A stretch of 64,000 nucleotides of DNA from Parasedimentitalea maritima (GTDB lineage: Bacteria > Pseudomonadota > Alphaproteobacteria > Rhodobacterales > Rhodobacteraceae), in the NCBI RefSeq assembly GCF_005771405.1, contig NZ_VAUA01000006.1, positions 83,251 through 147,250 on the forward strand. Reading direction: 5' to 3'. Below the pieces are notes generated by a model. It was not told the origin of the DNA. It ran no database searches and was given only the letters and a program-made list of their open reading frames with translations. Made by a program: the position numbers and the translations under genes. This document shows positions 8,436-17,059 of the stretch, piece by piece (position 1 is the first letter of the stretch; the number at the start of each line of letters is the position of its first letter).

Positions 8436-9495
8436 ACGCAGACGATTGACGGCTCCGGATGCTGGTACGCTGCAGGAGTTGGAAGAGGGTTTCGCCGCGA
8501 AACCTTCGCTCGGGCCGCTGGAAACCAAATCTGCAACACCACCAATAGCCCAGGTCGCAGGCGAGGCGGCTGCACTGGCAGGCATGTCAGCGGTGACGGA
8601 CCGGGTGGAACTGGCCCGTGACAAAGGGGACGCCGATCGCTGGCGCAAGGCTGAGCAAGCAGGGTTATTGGTTCAAAGGCTCTCTCTTGACGCAATTGAT
8701 CAGGACTTTATTCGGCGCGACCGGTTAAACGAAGACCCTGAAGCGATGCTTGAACTGGTCGCCTCGATCCGGGCAAATGGATTGAAAGCCCCAATCGAAG
8801 TTGCTGTGACCGAAGATGGGTATGGGTTGATTTCTGGGTTCAGGCGATTGTTGGCCTTTCGCCAGCTCTCAGCTTCGGACCCTGATTTTGAAGAGATCCC
8901 GGCATTTGTGCGCGACGCAGCCGAGAGTGAGACGGCTTATGTCTCTATGGTCGAAGAAAACGAAATTCGCGCAAACCTCAGCCACTATGAACGCGGGCGA
9001 ATTGCGGTGCTGGCGGCGGGGCAGGGGGTGTTTCCGTCGGTCGAAGAGGCCGTAGACAAATTGTTTTCAGTTGCGTCCAAGGCTAAGAGATCCAAGGTGC
9101 GAAGCTTCGCCTCGGTGCACGAAGCATTGGGTGATTTGCTCCGGTTTCCCACGGCATTGACCGAAAAGGCTGGATTACGCCTGGCCAACGCTTTGCGAGG
9201 TGGTGCACAGGCGCAGCTACGTGCGGCCTTGGATGGTGCAGAGGTCGTTGATGCCAAAGGGGAGTGGGGGGTGCTCCAGCAGGCGCTGGCGGGCGCTACG
9301 CCGCCAGCTCGAGATGCGTCGCGCGGTGGCCGTCCCCGGCAGATTGTCCGCATTGGCGCCCGTACATTGCCCAAGGGTGGCGAGTTGAGCGCAGAAGTGG
9401 TGCCGGATGGGGTGCGGATTGAGTTGAAGGGGAGGGCGCTGAATGCCGACACAGCCGAGCGGATTTTGCAGCTTATTGCCCGTCAAATTGGATAA
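8428..9495 (+). CDS. parB: Plasmid partition protein ParB
   Basis: Centromere-binding protein (355 aa). The ParB/Srx CTPase domain is recognisable: LIRANGLKAPIEV-like box (SIRANGLKAPIEVAVTED), GYGLISGFRRLLAF, and the conserved ENEIRANLSHYERG segment, followed by an HTH region. The frame also offers an ATG at 8404, but the ATG at 8428 (MAKRRRL) has GGAG about 10 bases upstream and gives a short 8-base overlap with parA. A parS-like site is embedded in codons specifying GFAAKP (8488-8504), so the protein probably binds inside its own gene. Confidence 0.92.
   Translation: MAKRRRLTAPDAGTLQELEEGFAAKPSLGPLETKSATPPIAQVAGEAAALAGMSAVTDRVELARDKGDADRWRKAEQAGLLVQRLSLDAIDQDFIRRDRLNEDPEAMLELVASIRANGLKAPIEVAVTEDGYGLISGFRRLLAFRQLSASDPDFEEIPAFVRDAAESETAYVSMVEENEIRANLSHYERGRIAVLAAGQGVFPSVEEAVDKLFSVASKAKRSKVRSFASVHEALGDLLRFPTALTEKAGLRLANALRGGAQAQLRAALDGAEVVDAKGEWGVLQQALAGATPPARDASRGGRPRQIVRIGARTLPKGGELSAEVVPDGVRIELKGRALNADTAERILQLIARQIG
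8488..8504. promoter_or_regulatory. parS: parS-like centromere site 3 (inside parB)
   Basis: GGTTTCGCCGCGAAACC, identical to sites 1 and 4, within the 5' coding part of parB. Confidence 0.75.
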
Positions 9496-9498
9496 AGA

Positions 9499-9515
9499 GG
9501 TTTCGCCGCGAAACC
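9499..9515. promoter_or_regulatory. parS: parS-like centromere site 4 (after parB)
   Basis: GGTTTCGCCGCGAAACC begins 4 bases after the parB stop. Here the dyad is extended by AGA and TCT on the two sides, giving 10-bp arms, the most symmetric of the four copies and therefore a likely primary site. The same hairpin could end parAB transcription, but no T-run follows. Confidence 0.8.
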
Positions 9516-9578
9516 TCTGGCGACAGTGGTCGCTGTGATGTTCTCTGAGGCAGCGATTCCCTTGACTGCCCTTAAAAG

Positions 9579-10514
9579 CTAGCTGCGCAACTGGCGGGGA
9601 GTAATGTTGAATTCAGCCTTAAACGCGCGGGTCATGGCGCTAGCGTTTTCATATCCGCAGCGTCCGGCAATTTCAGACACCGGCTGATCAGTGTCACTAA
9701 CCAGCTTGCGCGCCAGGTTAAGACGTAATCTGCGATAGACAGCCTGCGGGGTGGTTTTTAGCTCGGCCTGCATACGGTGTTCCAGAGTCCTTTGTGTGCA
9801 ACCCACCCGCTGTGCAACTTCGCTGATGGTCAAGGGGCGCTCAAGATGTGCCAGCATGATTGACGAGGCACGGTCGACTGTTTTGCTGGTATGAGATCGC
9901 GATGAATGGGACCGCGCGGAATCCTGGGTCATGAACAGCTGTGCGACGTCCATCGCTAGCAACTGCCCATTGTCCTCACCAATTAGGTGCATGGTCAGAT
10001 CAAAGGCCGCCATCGCGCCGGAACAGGTTATCCGGTCACCATCAATCACAAACCGCTTGCGTACGGCGTTCACCTCCGGGAACCGTTCTGCAAACCCAGT
10101 CAGTTCCTCCCAATGTATGGTGGCGCGATACCCATCCAGCAAACCCGCGCTGGCCAGTAGCCAGCTGCCAGTATCCAGCCCAGCCAAACGCGTGTAACGC
10201 GTCGCCGCATCTCTTAGCCCTCTGGTGGTCTCCCACCGATCCAGGTTACGAAATTCGTAGGAGGGCATAACCATCAGGGTTGTGCCTGCTCCATCCCTGA
10301 GCGCGCCATGTGGGGCGACTTGCATACCACTGGAGCTAAAAACGGGGTCCCCACTCAGAGTCAGAAACTGCCAGCGGTACAGCGATTTGCGCGACAGGGT
10401 ATTCGCGGCGCGCAGGGGTTCGACGGTGTTGGCCAGACAGTGGTTTGAGAAGTGATCAAACAGCAAGATGTCAAAACTTTGGGCCTGATCTGTGCTTTTT
10501 GTCGAACTCTGCAT
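9579..10514 (-). CDS. GlxA-family (AraC-type) transcriptional regulator
   Basis: Regulator of 311 aa with an N-terminal DJ-1/PfpI-like sensor domain (FDILLFDHFSNHCLANTVEPL at the start, then GLDTGSWLLASAGLLDGYRAT around the nucleophile-elbow position) and a C-terminal AraC double HTH (ISEVAQRVGCTQRTLEHRM; ISEIAGRCGYENASAMTRAF). This class includes CdhR and GbdR, which respond to carnitine and glycine betaine. I use ATG 10514 because TTAGGTG lies just upstream; a GTG at 10523 is possible. It diverges from the acyl-CoA dehydrogenase gene and probably controls that operon; the effector (a quaternary amine?) is inference. Confidence 0.88.
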   Translation of the reverse strand: MQSSTKSTDQAQSFDILLFDHFSNHCLANTVEPLRAANTLSRKSLYRWQFLTLSGDPVFSSSGMQVAPHGALRDGAGTTLMVMPSYEFRNLDRWETTRGLRDAATRYTRLAGLDTGSWLLASAGLLDGYRATIHWEELTGFAERFPEVNAVRKRFVIDGDRITCSGAMAAFDLTMHLIGEDNGQLLAMDVAQLFMTQDSARSHSSRSHTSKTVDRASSIMLAHLERPLTISEVAQRVGCTQRTLEHRMQAELKTTPQAVYRRLRLNLARKLVSDTDQPVSEIAGRCGYENASAMTRAFKAEFNITPRQLRS

Positions 10515-10595
10515 GATCAACACCTAACCCTGCACGTCATTCTAACGCAAGGCGCGATCTTATTTCTGCAAACACAGTGTTGGGGGAACCGCAAA

Positions 10596-11756
10596 ATGCA
10601 TTTTGGCCTGTCTGAAGAACAAGAGATGATCGTCTCGACTGTCCGCAGTTTTGTGGAAAAGGAGATCTACCCACACGAGGCCGAGGTCGAACGCACAGGG
10701 CAGGTCCCACGCGAGCTTGGTCAAGCGATCAAACAGAAATGTATCGATCTGGGGTTTTATGCCTGTAACTTCCCCGAGGAAGTGGGCGGTGCGGGGTTGA
10801 GCCACACAGACTTTACCCTTGTAGAACGTGAGTTGGGTCGCGGTTCTATGGCACTGACGCATTTCTTTGGTCGCCCACAGAACATCCTGATGGCCTGCAA
10901 TGACGATCAGCGCGAACGCTATCTGCTGCCCGCCGTACGTGGTGAGCGTATGGATGCGCTGGCGATGACGGAACCGGATGCGGGATCCGATGTGCGCGGC
11001 ATGAAATGTCAGGCAGTGCGTGATGGTGGGGACTGGGTCGTGAATGGGTCCAAGCACTTCATTTCGGGTGCAGAACACGCCGATTTCTTTATCGTTTTTA
11101 TTGCCACTGGTGTGGACGAAACCCCAAAGGGCCCCAAGTGCCGCATTACCACGTTTCTGGTGGATCGCGGTACGCCGGGGTTTGAGGTGCGCGACGGTTA
11201 CAACTCCGTCAGTCACAAGGGTTACAAGAACTATATCCTGACATTTGATGACTGCCGCCTGCCGGATGCACAGGTGCTGGGTGAGGTGGACGGTGGATTC
11301 GCGGTGATGAATGAGTGGCTCTATGCTACCCGCCTGACCGTCGCGGCCTTTTCTGTCGGACGTGCACGGCGTTGTTTTGACTATGCTTTGAATTATTCTG
11401 CCGAGCGTAAGCAGTTTGGCCAGCCGATTGGAAAATTCCAGGGTGTAAGTTTTCAGATCGCAGACATGATCACCGAGATTGACGCCGCCGATTGGCTAAC
11501 GCTTGCAGCCGCCTGGCGTCTGGATCAACAACTGCCAGCCAACCGCGAGATCGCCTCGGCGAAGCTATACGCATCTGAAGCTCTGGCGCGGGTCACTGAT
11601 GCCACGCTGCAGATATTTGGCGGCATGGGATTGATGGATGATTTCCCGATTGAACGGTTTTGGCGTGATGCACGGGTGGAACGGATTTGGGACGGCACCT
11701 CAGAAATTCAGCGTCACATCATATCCCGTGATCTCTTGCGACCTCTTGGCGCTTAA
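10596..11756 (+). CDS. Acyl-CoA dehydrogenase (possible gamma-butyrobetainyl-CoA dehydrogenase)
   Basis: FAD enzyme of 386 aa forming a 2,3-double bond in an acyl-CoA. Visible family signatures: EEVGGAGLSHTDFTLVERELGRG, AMTEPDAGSDVRGM (FAD binding), the ERKQFGQPIGKFQGVSFQIADM segment and the C-terminal QIFGGMGLMDDFPIERFWRD...WDGTSEIQR. The ATG at 10596 follows GGGGGA at a good distance; the frame upstream to 10452 overlaps the divergent regulator and is rejected. Followed 11 bases later by a CoA ligase and then a CaiD-like hydratase, which together suggest gamma-butyrobetaine as the substrate. Overall resemblance to E. coli CaiA is only at family level, so substrate is inference. Confidence 0.85.
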   Translation: MHFGLSEEQEMIVSTVRSFVEKEIYPHEAEVERTGQVPRELGQAIKQKCIDLGFYACNFPEEVGGAGLSHTDFTLVERELGRGSMALTHFFGRPQNILMACNDDQRERYLLPAVRGERMDALAMTEPDAGSDVRGMKCQAVRDGGDWVVNGSKHFISGAEHADFFIVFIATGVDETPKGPKCRITTFLVDRGTPGFEVRDGYNSVSHKGYKNYILTFDDCRLPDAQVLGEVDGGFAVMNEWLYATRLTVAAFSVGRARRCFDYALNYSAERKQFGQPIGKFQGVSFQIADMITEIDAADWLTLAAAWRLDQQLPANREIASAKLYASEALARVTDATLQIFGGMGLMDDFPIERFWRDARVERIWDGTSEIQRHIISRDLLRPLGA

Positions 11757-11767
11757 GGGATCTGCCG

Positions 11768-13783
11768 ATGACCAAATCTCTCCGCCGCCTGTTTCAGCCT
11801 AAATCTATCGCCATCATTGGCGGTGGGGCATGGTGTGAACAGGTCATTAAACAATCCGTGGGCATGGGGTTTTCCGGAGAAATCTGGCCGGTTCATCCCA
11901 AAGCTGCAGAAATTTCTGGGCATCAGGCCTATGCATCACTCGCGGACCTGCCAGCAGCGCCTGATGCGGTGTTCATTGGCGTCAATCGCCACGCAACTGT
12001 TGGGCTGGTCGCTAGGTTGTCAGAAATGGGGGCAGGGGGGGCCGTTTGCTTTGCTTCCGGCTTTGCCGAGGCCGTTGCCGAGGATGAAACAGGCGATGAC
12101 CTGCAAGCACAACTGGTTGCGGCGGCGGGGGAGATGCCAATCCTTGGGCCCAATTGCTATGGCTTTGTCAATGCACTGGACGGGGCGTTGTTGTGGCCGG
12201 ATCAGCATGGTTGCCAGCGGGTGGACCGTGGCGTTGCGATCCTGACGCAAAGCTCGAACATTGCCATCAACCTGACCATGCAGCAGCGCGGACTGCCGAT
12301 TGCCTATGTGGTGACCTGTGGCAACATGGCCCAGACCTCGCAGGCGCAGATTGCTTCAGCGCTGATTGATGATCCGCGTGTGACGGCCGTGGGCCTGCAT
12401 ATTGAAGGTTTTTCGGATCTGCGCGATTGGGAGGCTTTGGCAGCAAAGGCTTACAAACAGGGCGTGCCGCTGGTGGCGCTTAAAGTTGGTGCCTCTGAAC
12501 AGGCGCAACAGGCGACCGTTTCCCATACCGCGTCGCTGGCGGGTAGTGATGCCGGGGCTCAGGCCTTTCTGGATCGTCTGGGCATTCCGCGCCTGTCTGC
12601 CTTGCCCGACTTGTTGGAAACGCTGAAATTGCTACATTGTTATGGGCCGTTGCCCAGCGGTGATATCGCGTCCATCAGCTGTTCCGGCGGCGAGGCCAGC
12701 CTGATCGCCGATATGTCAGTCGAAACCACGCTGAGTTTTCCACCGCTGTCCAATCACCAACAGGCACAACTGCGGGATGCGCTGGGGCCAATGGTGGCGC
12801 TGAACAATCCGTTGGATTACCACACCTATATTTGGCGCGATGAGGATGCGATGGCGCGGGCCTGGTCGGGCATGACCGGCGATAGCATCGCCATGACCTT
12901 TTCGATTGTTGATTACCCAACCACTGATGCGGCGGATTGGGCCTGTGCCACCGGGGCGGCACTGAAGGTGCGCGCAGATACCAGCGCGCGATTTGCAGTT
13001 GTTGCGACCCTGCCAGAGCTGATGTCACCAGAGGTTGCGACAGAGCTGATGGCGGGGGGCGTGGTGCCGTTTCTGGGTCTGCGCGAGGCATTGGCCGCAA
13101 CTGAAGCCGCAGCAAATCTGCATCCGCCCAAACAGCAGCCTGTCTGCTTGCCGGGCACAGCAGAAGCGACAGTCACCTTGAGTGAAGCTGTGTCTAAATT
13201 GGCGCTGGCGGCGCATGGTGTGCTCACCCCGCAGAACCGGACTGCCCGTGGTATGGACGCAGTTGCAGCCGCTGCCGTTCAGCTGCGCCCTCCCTTTGCG
13301 ATCAAGGGCGTGGGGCTGGCCCATAAATCAGAACATGCCGCCGTGCGGTTGGAAGTCCAAGCCGAGGATGCCGCAACCGTTGCTGCCAATATCGGCACCG
13401 CAGAGGTGCTGATCGAAGAGATGATCACCGACACAGTGGCCGAGCTGCTGGTTGGTGTCATGCGAGACCCCGCTCACGGGTTTGTTCTGACACTGGGGGC
13501 AGGGGGCGTGTTGACCGAAATCCTGCGTGATACGGTTTCCATGCTGCTGCCAGTTCAGACCGCAGACATTGAAACTGCCCTGACCACACTGAACTGCGCC
13601 CCGTTACTGTCGGGTTATCGCGGTAAGCCTGCTGCCAATACCGCTTCGATTGTTGAGGCCGTATTAGCGGTGCAGGCTTACGTTCTTGCCAACGCTGAAA
13701 CACTCAGCGAAGTTGAAATTAACCCCTTGCTCTGCACGCCTGACCGGGCTGTTGCAGTTGATGCACTCATCCGAAAGGCCTGA
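11768..13783 (+). CDS. ADP-forming acyl-CoA synthetase (acetate-CoA ligase family)
   Basis: Acid-thiol ligase of 671 aa in the NDP-forming acetyl-CoA synthetase superfamily. Order seen: CoA-binding domain (SIAIIGGGAWCEQVIKQSVGM), succinyl-CoA-ligase-like flavodoxin domains (PILGPNCYGFVNALDGALLWP; VSHTASLAGSDAGAQAFLDRLG), and a C-terminal ATP-grasp domain (PFAIKGVGLAHKSEHAAVRLEV; EINPLLCTPDRAVAVDAL). It would activate the organic acid for the dehydrogenase upstream and the hydratase downstream, at the cost of one ATP to ADP. Spacings of 11 and 5 bases show one operon. A betaine such as gamma-butyrobetaine or carnitine is the likely substrate by context only. Confidence 0.85.
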   Translation: MTKSLRRLFQPKSIAIIGGGAWCEQVIKQSVGMGFSGEIWPVHPKAAEISGHQAYASLADLPAAPDAVFIGVNRHATVGLVARLSEMGAGGAVCFASGFAEAVAEDETGDDLQAQLVAAAGEMPILGPNCYGFVNALDGALLWPDQHGCQRVDRGVAILTQSSNIAINLTMQQRGLPIAYVVTCGNMAQTSQAQIASALIDDPRVTAVGLHIEGFSDLRDWEALAAKAYKQGVPLVALKVGASEQAQQATVSHTASLAGSDAGAQAFLDRLGIPRLSALPDLLETLKLLHCYGPLPSGDIASISCSGGEASLIADMSVETTLSFPPLSNHQQAQLRDALGPMVALNNPLDYHTYIWRDEDAMARAWSGMTGDSIAMTFSIVDYPTTDAADWACATGAALKVRADTSARFAVVATLPELMSPEVATELMAGGVVPFLGLREALAATEAAANLHPPKQQPVCLPGTAEATVTLSEAVSKLALAAHGVLTPQNRTARGMDAVAAAAVQLRPPFAIKGVGLAHKSEHAAVRLEVQAEDAATVAANIGTAEVLIEEMITDTVAELLVGVMRDPAHGFVLTLGAGGVLTEILRDTVSMLLPVQTADIETALTTLNCAPLLSGYRGKPAANTASIVEAVLAVQAYVLANAETLSEVEINPLLCTPDRAVAVDALIRKA

Positions 13784-13788
13784 CTCTG

Positions 13789-14568
13789 ATGTCTCCTATT
13801 AAAACCAAACGCGACGGTGCCATTCTTGAGGTCACGCTGGACCGGCCCAAGGCCAACGCCATTGATCTGGCCACCAGCCATGTCATGGGCGAAGTGTTCC
13901 GCGACTTTCGCGATGATCCCGAACTGCGGGTGGCCATCATAACGGGTGGCGGGGAGAAGTTCTTTTGCCCCGGCTGGGATCTGAAAGCTGCGGCTGACGG
14001 TGATGCCGTCGACGGTGACTATGGCGTTGGCGGCTTTGGCGGGCTGCAGGAGTTGCGCGACATGAACAAGCCGGTGATCGCCGCGGTGAATGGTATTGCC
14101 TGCGGTGGCGGGCTAGAACTGGCGCTGTCGGCAGATATGATCTTGGCTGCGGATCACGCGTCCTTTGCGCTGCCGGAAATCCGCTCGGGCACCGTGGCAG
14201 ATGCGGCCAGCATTAAACTGCCCAAGCGCATCCCCTATCACATCGCCATGGAGCTGCTGCTGACCGGGCGTTGGTTTGATGCGGAGGAGGCGCATCGCTG
14301 GGGATTGGTGAACGAGATTGTTGCGGGGGATCAGTTGATGGACCGCGCATGGGAGCTGGCGCGCCTATTGGCCAGTGGCCCGCCGCTTGTCTATGCCGCG
14401 ATCAAGGAAATCGTTCGAGACGCCGAAGACAGCAAGTTTCAGGATGCGATGAACCGGATCACCAAAAGCCAGTTGGCCTCGGTGGATGTGCTGTATCGCT
14501 CAGACGATCAATTGGAAGGCGCGCGCGCCTTTGCCGAAAAACGCGATCCTGTTTGGTCCGGAAAGTAA
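13789..14568 (+). CDS. caiD: Crotonobetainyl-CoA hydratase / carnitinyl-CoA dehydratase-like enoyl-CoA hydratase
   Basis: Crotonase-fold enzyme of 259 aa. As I remember the E. coli CaiD sequence, long stretches correspond nearly residue for residue: ILEVTLDRPKANAID, GEVFRDFRDDPELRVAIITG, GWDLKAAADGDA, KPVIAAVNGIACGGGLELAL and the end FAEKRDPVW. CaiD interconverts crotonobetainyl-CoA and L-carnitinyl-CoA. The oxyanion-hole regions (GWDLKAA and GIACGGGLE) are present. Last gene of the regulator-controlled operon; a strong two-stem structure follows at 14596. Confidence 0.85.
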   Translation: MSPIKTKRDGAILEVTLDRPKANAIDLATSHVMGEVFRDFRDDPELRVAIITGGGEKFFCPGWDLKAAADGDAVDGDYGVGGFGGLQELRDMNKPVIAAVNGIACGGGLELALSADMILAADHASFALPEIRSGTVADAASIKLPKRIPYHIAMELLLTGRWFDAEEAHRWGLVNEIVAGDQLMDRAWELARLLASGPPLVYAAIKEIVRDAEDSKFQDAMNRITKSQLASVDVLYRSDDQLEGARAFAEKRDPVWSGK

Positions 14569-14595
14569 TCTAAATTGCTGAGTTAGAGCTCATTT

Positions 14596-14672
14596 GACCC
14601 GGCAACGCCGGGTCGCGCCTGACCTTCCCCCCGGGAAGGCGCTTTGCACCTCCCCAAGGTCAGACGCGACCC
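14596..14672. terminator. Two overlapping stem-loops between convergent operons
   Basis: A short hairpin, GACCCGGC-AAC-GCCGGGTC (14596-14614), shares its right arm with a much longer one: GGGTCGCGCCTGACCTT (14610-14626) pairs with AAGGTCAGACGCGACCC (14656-14672), 16 of 17 positions matching, 29-base loop. They cannot form at once. Placed between the ends of caiD (+) and the permease gene (-), they could terminate transcription from both sides; there is no clear T-run. Confidence 0.55.
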
Positions 14673-14715
14673 TCACATCCGAACATTGATATAGTAGATA
14701 TAGGGCCACTTCAGC

Positions 14716-15486
14716 TTATCTGGCGACTTGGTTTTCGAACCGTTTGAAGGCAAGTGTGATCAGCCCCGCGATCACCATATAGACCAAGGCTAGCAGCAGC
14801 AGCGGTTCGTAGACGATGAAGGTGTCTGACCGCACCCGCGACGACACCGCGTAGATATCTATCACAGTAATCGTCGCCACTAGCGGTGTGGCTTTCAGCT
14901 GCAGGATGGTTTCCCCCCCCAAAGTAGGTAGCACGTTGCGGACCGCTTGTGGCAACCAGATGCGGCGGAACATGGTAAAACGGCGCATACCAAAGCTCTT
15001 GGCGGCCTCTAGTTGGCCTTTGGCCACACCCGAAAAGGCACCGCGCATCACTTCACCTTCATATCCGGCATATGACAGCGTCAGGGCCAGTACCGCATAG
15101 GGCCAGGCTTGGCGCAGGTAGGGCCACAGCTCGCTGCTGCGAATCCACGGGAATTGCGGAAAAAGCGATCCCAAACCGTAGTAGAGCAGCCATATTTGTA
15201 GCAGTAGCGGCGTGCCGCGAATGATAGTGCAGAAGGTGCGGGCGGGGATTGACAGGTACCAAGGTCCAATCGCCTGTGCCAGGCCCAGAGGCACCGCCAG
15301 CAAGAAACCCAGAACCGTGGTGAGGGCCAGAATCCAGATGGTGGTCCACAACCCTTCCAGTGCAAGCGGTGCATATTTCGGGATCCAATCCCAGCGCAGC
15401 GATAGTGCACACCACAGGACCAGCGCTGCGAAAAGCAGCATCATTACGATACGATGCGGCACCATCAGAGATTTTAGAGTGGTCAT
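14716..15486 (-). CDS. Polar amino-acid ABC transporter permease (HisM type)
   Basis: Inner-membrane permease of 256 aa with five or so hydrophobic segments and the inner-membrane component signature of the His/Glu/Arg family (GLWTTIWILALTTVLGFLLA; EAAKSFGMRRFTMFRRIWLPQA is the EAA loop). The frame is open to 15528, but the ATG at 15486 forms an ATGA overlap with the upstream permease and gives a normal N-terminus. Last gene of the leftward ABC operon; context suggests arginine or methylated arginine. Confidence 0.9.
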   Translation of the reverse strand: MTTLKSLMVPHRIVMMLLFAALVLWCALSLRWDWIPKYAPLALEGLWTTIWILALTTVLGFLLAVPLGLAQAIGPWYLSIPARTFCTIIRGTPLLLQIWLLYYGLGSLFPQFPWIRSSELWPYLRQAWPYAVLALTLSYAGYEGEVMRGAFSGVAKGQLEAAKSFGMRRFTMFRRIWLPQAVRNVLPTLGGETILQLKATPLVATITVIDIYAVSSRVRSDTFIVYEPLLLLALVYMVIAGLITLAFKRFENQVAR

Positions 15487-16235
15487 GTCCGGTCCTCGCG
15501 CAGGGATGGCTGACCACGACGGGCCCATTTTTCAATCCAGGCAAAGACCACGCCGGAACATAAGGTCACGATCAGATACAACGCGCCGGCGGCAAGGAAA
15601 AAGGTGAAGTAAGCACGTGTGCTGCTCGCGGCCTGACGGGTTTCCAAGGTGAGTTCTGAAAAGCCAACGATTGCCAATAAGGCGGTGTCCTTGGTGGCGA
15701 TCAGCCATAGATTGGCCAACCCGGGCGTGGCAAACGACATCATCGCGGGAATGGTGACGCGCCACATGGTCATGATCGGTGGCATACCAAAGGCGCGGGC
15801 GGCTTCGATTTGGCCGGGGGGCACAGCTTGGATCGCACCGCGCAGGACCTCGATCGAATAGGCGCCCTGAACAATGCCCAAAACCCAGATGCCGGCCACA
15901 ACACCGCTGATCTCAATCCGGCCGTAACCTAGGGCTGAGGACGCTTTGTTGATCAAGTCTGTGCCGACGTAATAGAGGATCAGGATCAGCACCAATTCCG
16001 GCACCGCCCTGATCACAGTGGTATATATGGCAAGCAGATCGCGCAGGACCGGCCCGCCATACAGTTTTCCATAGGCCCCGAAAAGCCCGATCAGCAACCC
16101 AAAGCCAAAGGCTCCGAACGCAATTTTCAGCGAGTTCACCAAGCCGCGCAGCAGATTGGCGCCCCAGCCCGGCGGCGAGAGCGACAGCAGCTGTGCGCTC
16201 TCGGCCAGACCAAGCGTTTCGAGGATCAGTTCCAA
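15483..16235 (-). CDS. Polar amino-acid ABC transporter permease (HisQ type)
   Basis: Second permease, 250 aa, with NLLRGLVNSLKIAFGAFGFGLLIG at the N-terminus, several transmembrane stretches and an EAA loop (EAARAFGMPPIMTMWRVTIPAM). Pairs with the HisM-type permease as heterodimer. Follows the binding-protein gene by 9 bases and overlaps the next gene by 4. Confidence 0.9.
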   Translation of the reverse strand: MELILETLGLAESAQLLSLSPPGWGANLLRGLVNSLKIAFGAFGFGLLIGLFGAYGKLYGGPVLRDLLAIYTTVIRAVPELVLILILYYVGTDLINKASSALGYGRIEISGVVAGIWVLGIVQGAYSIEVLRGAIQAVPPGQIEAARAFGMPPIMTMWRVTIPAMMSFATPGLANLWLIATKDTALLAIVGFSELTLETRQAASSTRAYFTFFLAAGALYLIVTLCSGVVFAWIEKWARRGQPSLREDRT

Positions 16236-16244
16236 AGCGAGATC

Positions 16245-17015
16245 TTATTCGCTGTAGATGCTGGCGTTGAAGTAGCGCGCGGTGATCTTTTCATGCGTGC
16301 CATCGGCCAAGATAGCCGCGATGCCGGCGTTCAAGGCCGTTTGCAGCGCGTCGTCGCCTTTGCGGGTGCCTGCACCTACGCCTTTGCCGAGGATGGCTTC
16401 GTCATTTGCAACCGGGCCTTTGATTTCGCAGCACCCACCAGCGTCGGAGCCAACGAAATCAGCCATGGCGATGCTGTCGGCCTGGGTCGCATCGATGCGG
16501 CCAGCGAACAGATCCTGGTTGGCTTCGTCCTGTGTTTGATACACGCGGATTTCGGAGTCTTTGAAATAGGCCTGCGCATAGGCCTGGTGGATGGTCGAGG
16601 CCTGAATACCGATGATCTTGCCTGCAAGTGATTCCGGTGTTGGCTCGATGTCCATCGATTTGTCAGCCACGATCACGGCAGGTGTATTATAGTAGGCGTT
16701 CGAAAAGTCGATGGTTTTGGACCGCTCTTCTGTGATCGACATCGAGGCCATGATGGCGTCGATCTGCTGGCCGGTCAGCGAGGGAATGATGCCGTCCCAT
16801 GCAACTGGGGTGATCACGCAGTCCAGTTCGGCAGCAGCGCAGACTGCGTCGATGACTTCGATTTCCCAGCCAACCCATGTGCCGGATGAATCAACCGACG
16901 CAAACGGAGGATAGGCTTCGGCGGCGATGCCTATTTTGACCTGTTCAGCACTGGCAGCACCTGCAGCAAGGGTGATTGCAGCAACTGTGGCGGCAAGAAT
17001 GGTTTTCACTTTCAT
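16245..17015 (-). CDS. Periplasmic amino-acid-binding protein of the ABC transporter
   Basis: Extracellular solute-binding protein family 3, 256 aa. Signal peptide MKVKTILAATVAAITLAAG with AxA cleavage (ASA-EQ) near residue 23. Family marks: IGIAAEAYPPFASVDSSGTWVGWEIEVIDAVC, then ITEERSKTIDFSNAYYNTPAVIV, as in lysine/arginine/ornithine-binding proteins. The aspartate/arginine pair usually contacting the ligand alpha-amino/carboxylate is likely present but I cannot assign specificity by eye. Gene lies between the ATPase and permeases. Confidence 0.92.
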   Translation of the reverse strand: MKVKTILAATVAAITLAAGAASAEQVKIGIAAEAYPPFASVDSSGTWVGWEIEVIDAVCAAAELDCVITPVAWDGIIPSLTGQQIDAIMASMSITEERSKTIDFSNAYYNTPAVIVADKSMDIEPTPESLAGKIIGIQASTIHQAYAQAYFKDSEIRVYQTQDEANQDLFAGRIDATQADSIAMADFVGSDAGGCCEIKGPVANDEAILGKGVGAGTRKGDDALQTALNAGIAAILADGTHEKITARYFNASIYSE

Positions 17016-17059
17016 GACGTTTCTCCCTGAGTTGTCATATTTAGAGTCTGTTTTGGTGG

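Noticed and set aside
9496-9518. A rho-independent terminator after parB
   Set aside because: The stem is explained by the parS-like site repeated elsewhere, and no T-run follows.
10560-11216. A 218-codon leftward frame
   Set aside because: Antisense to a well-supported acyl-CoA dehydrogenase.
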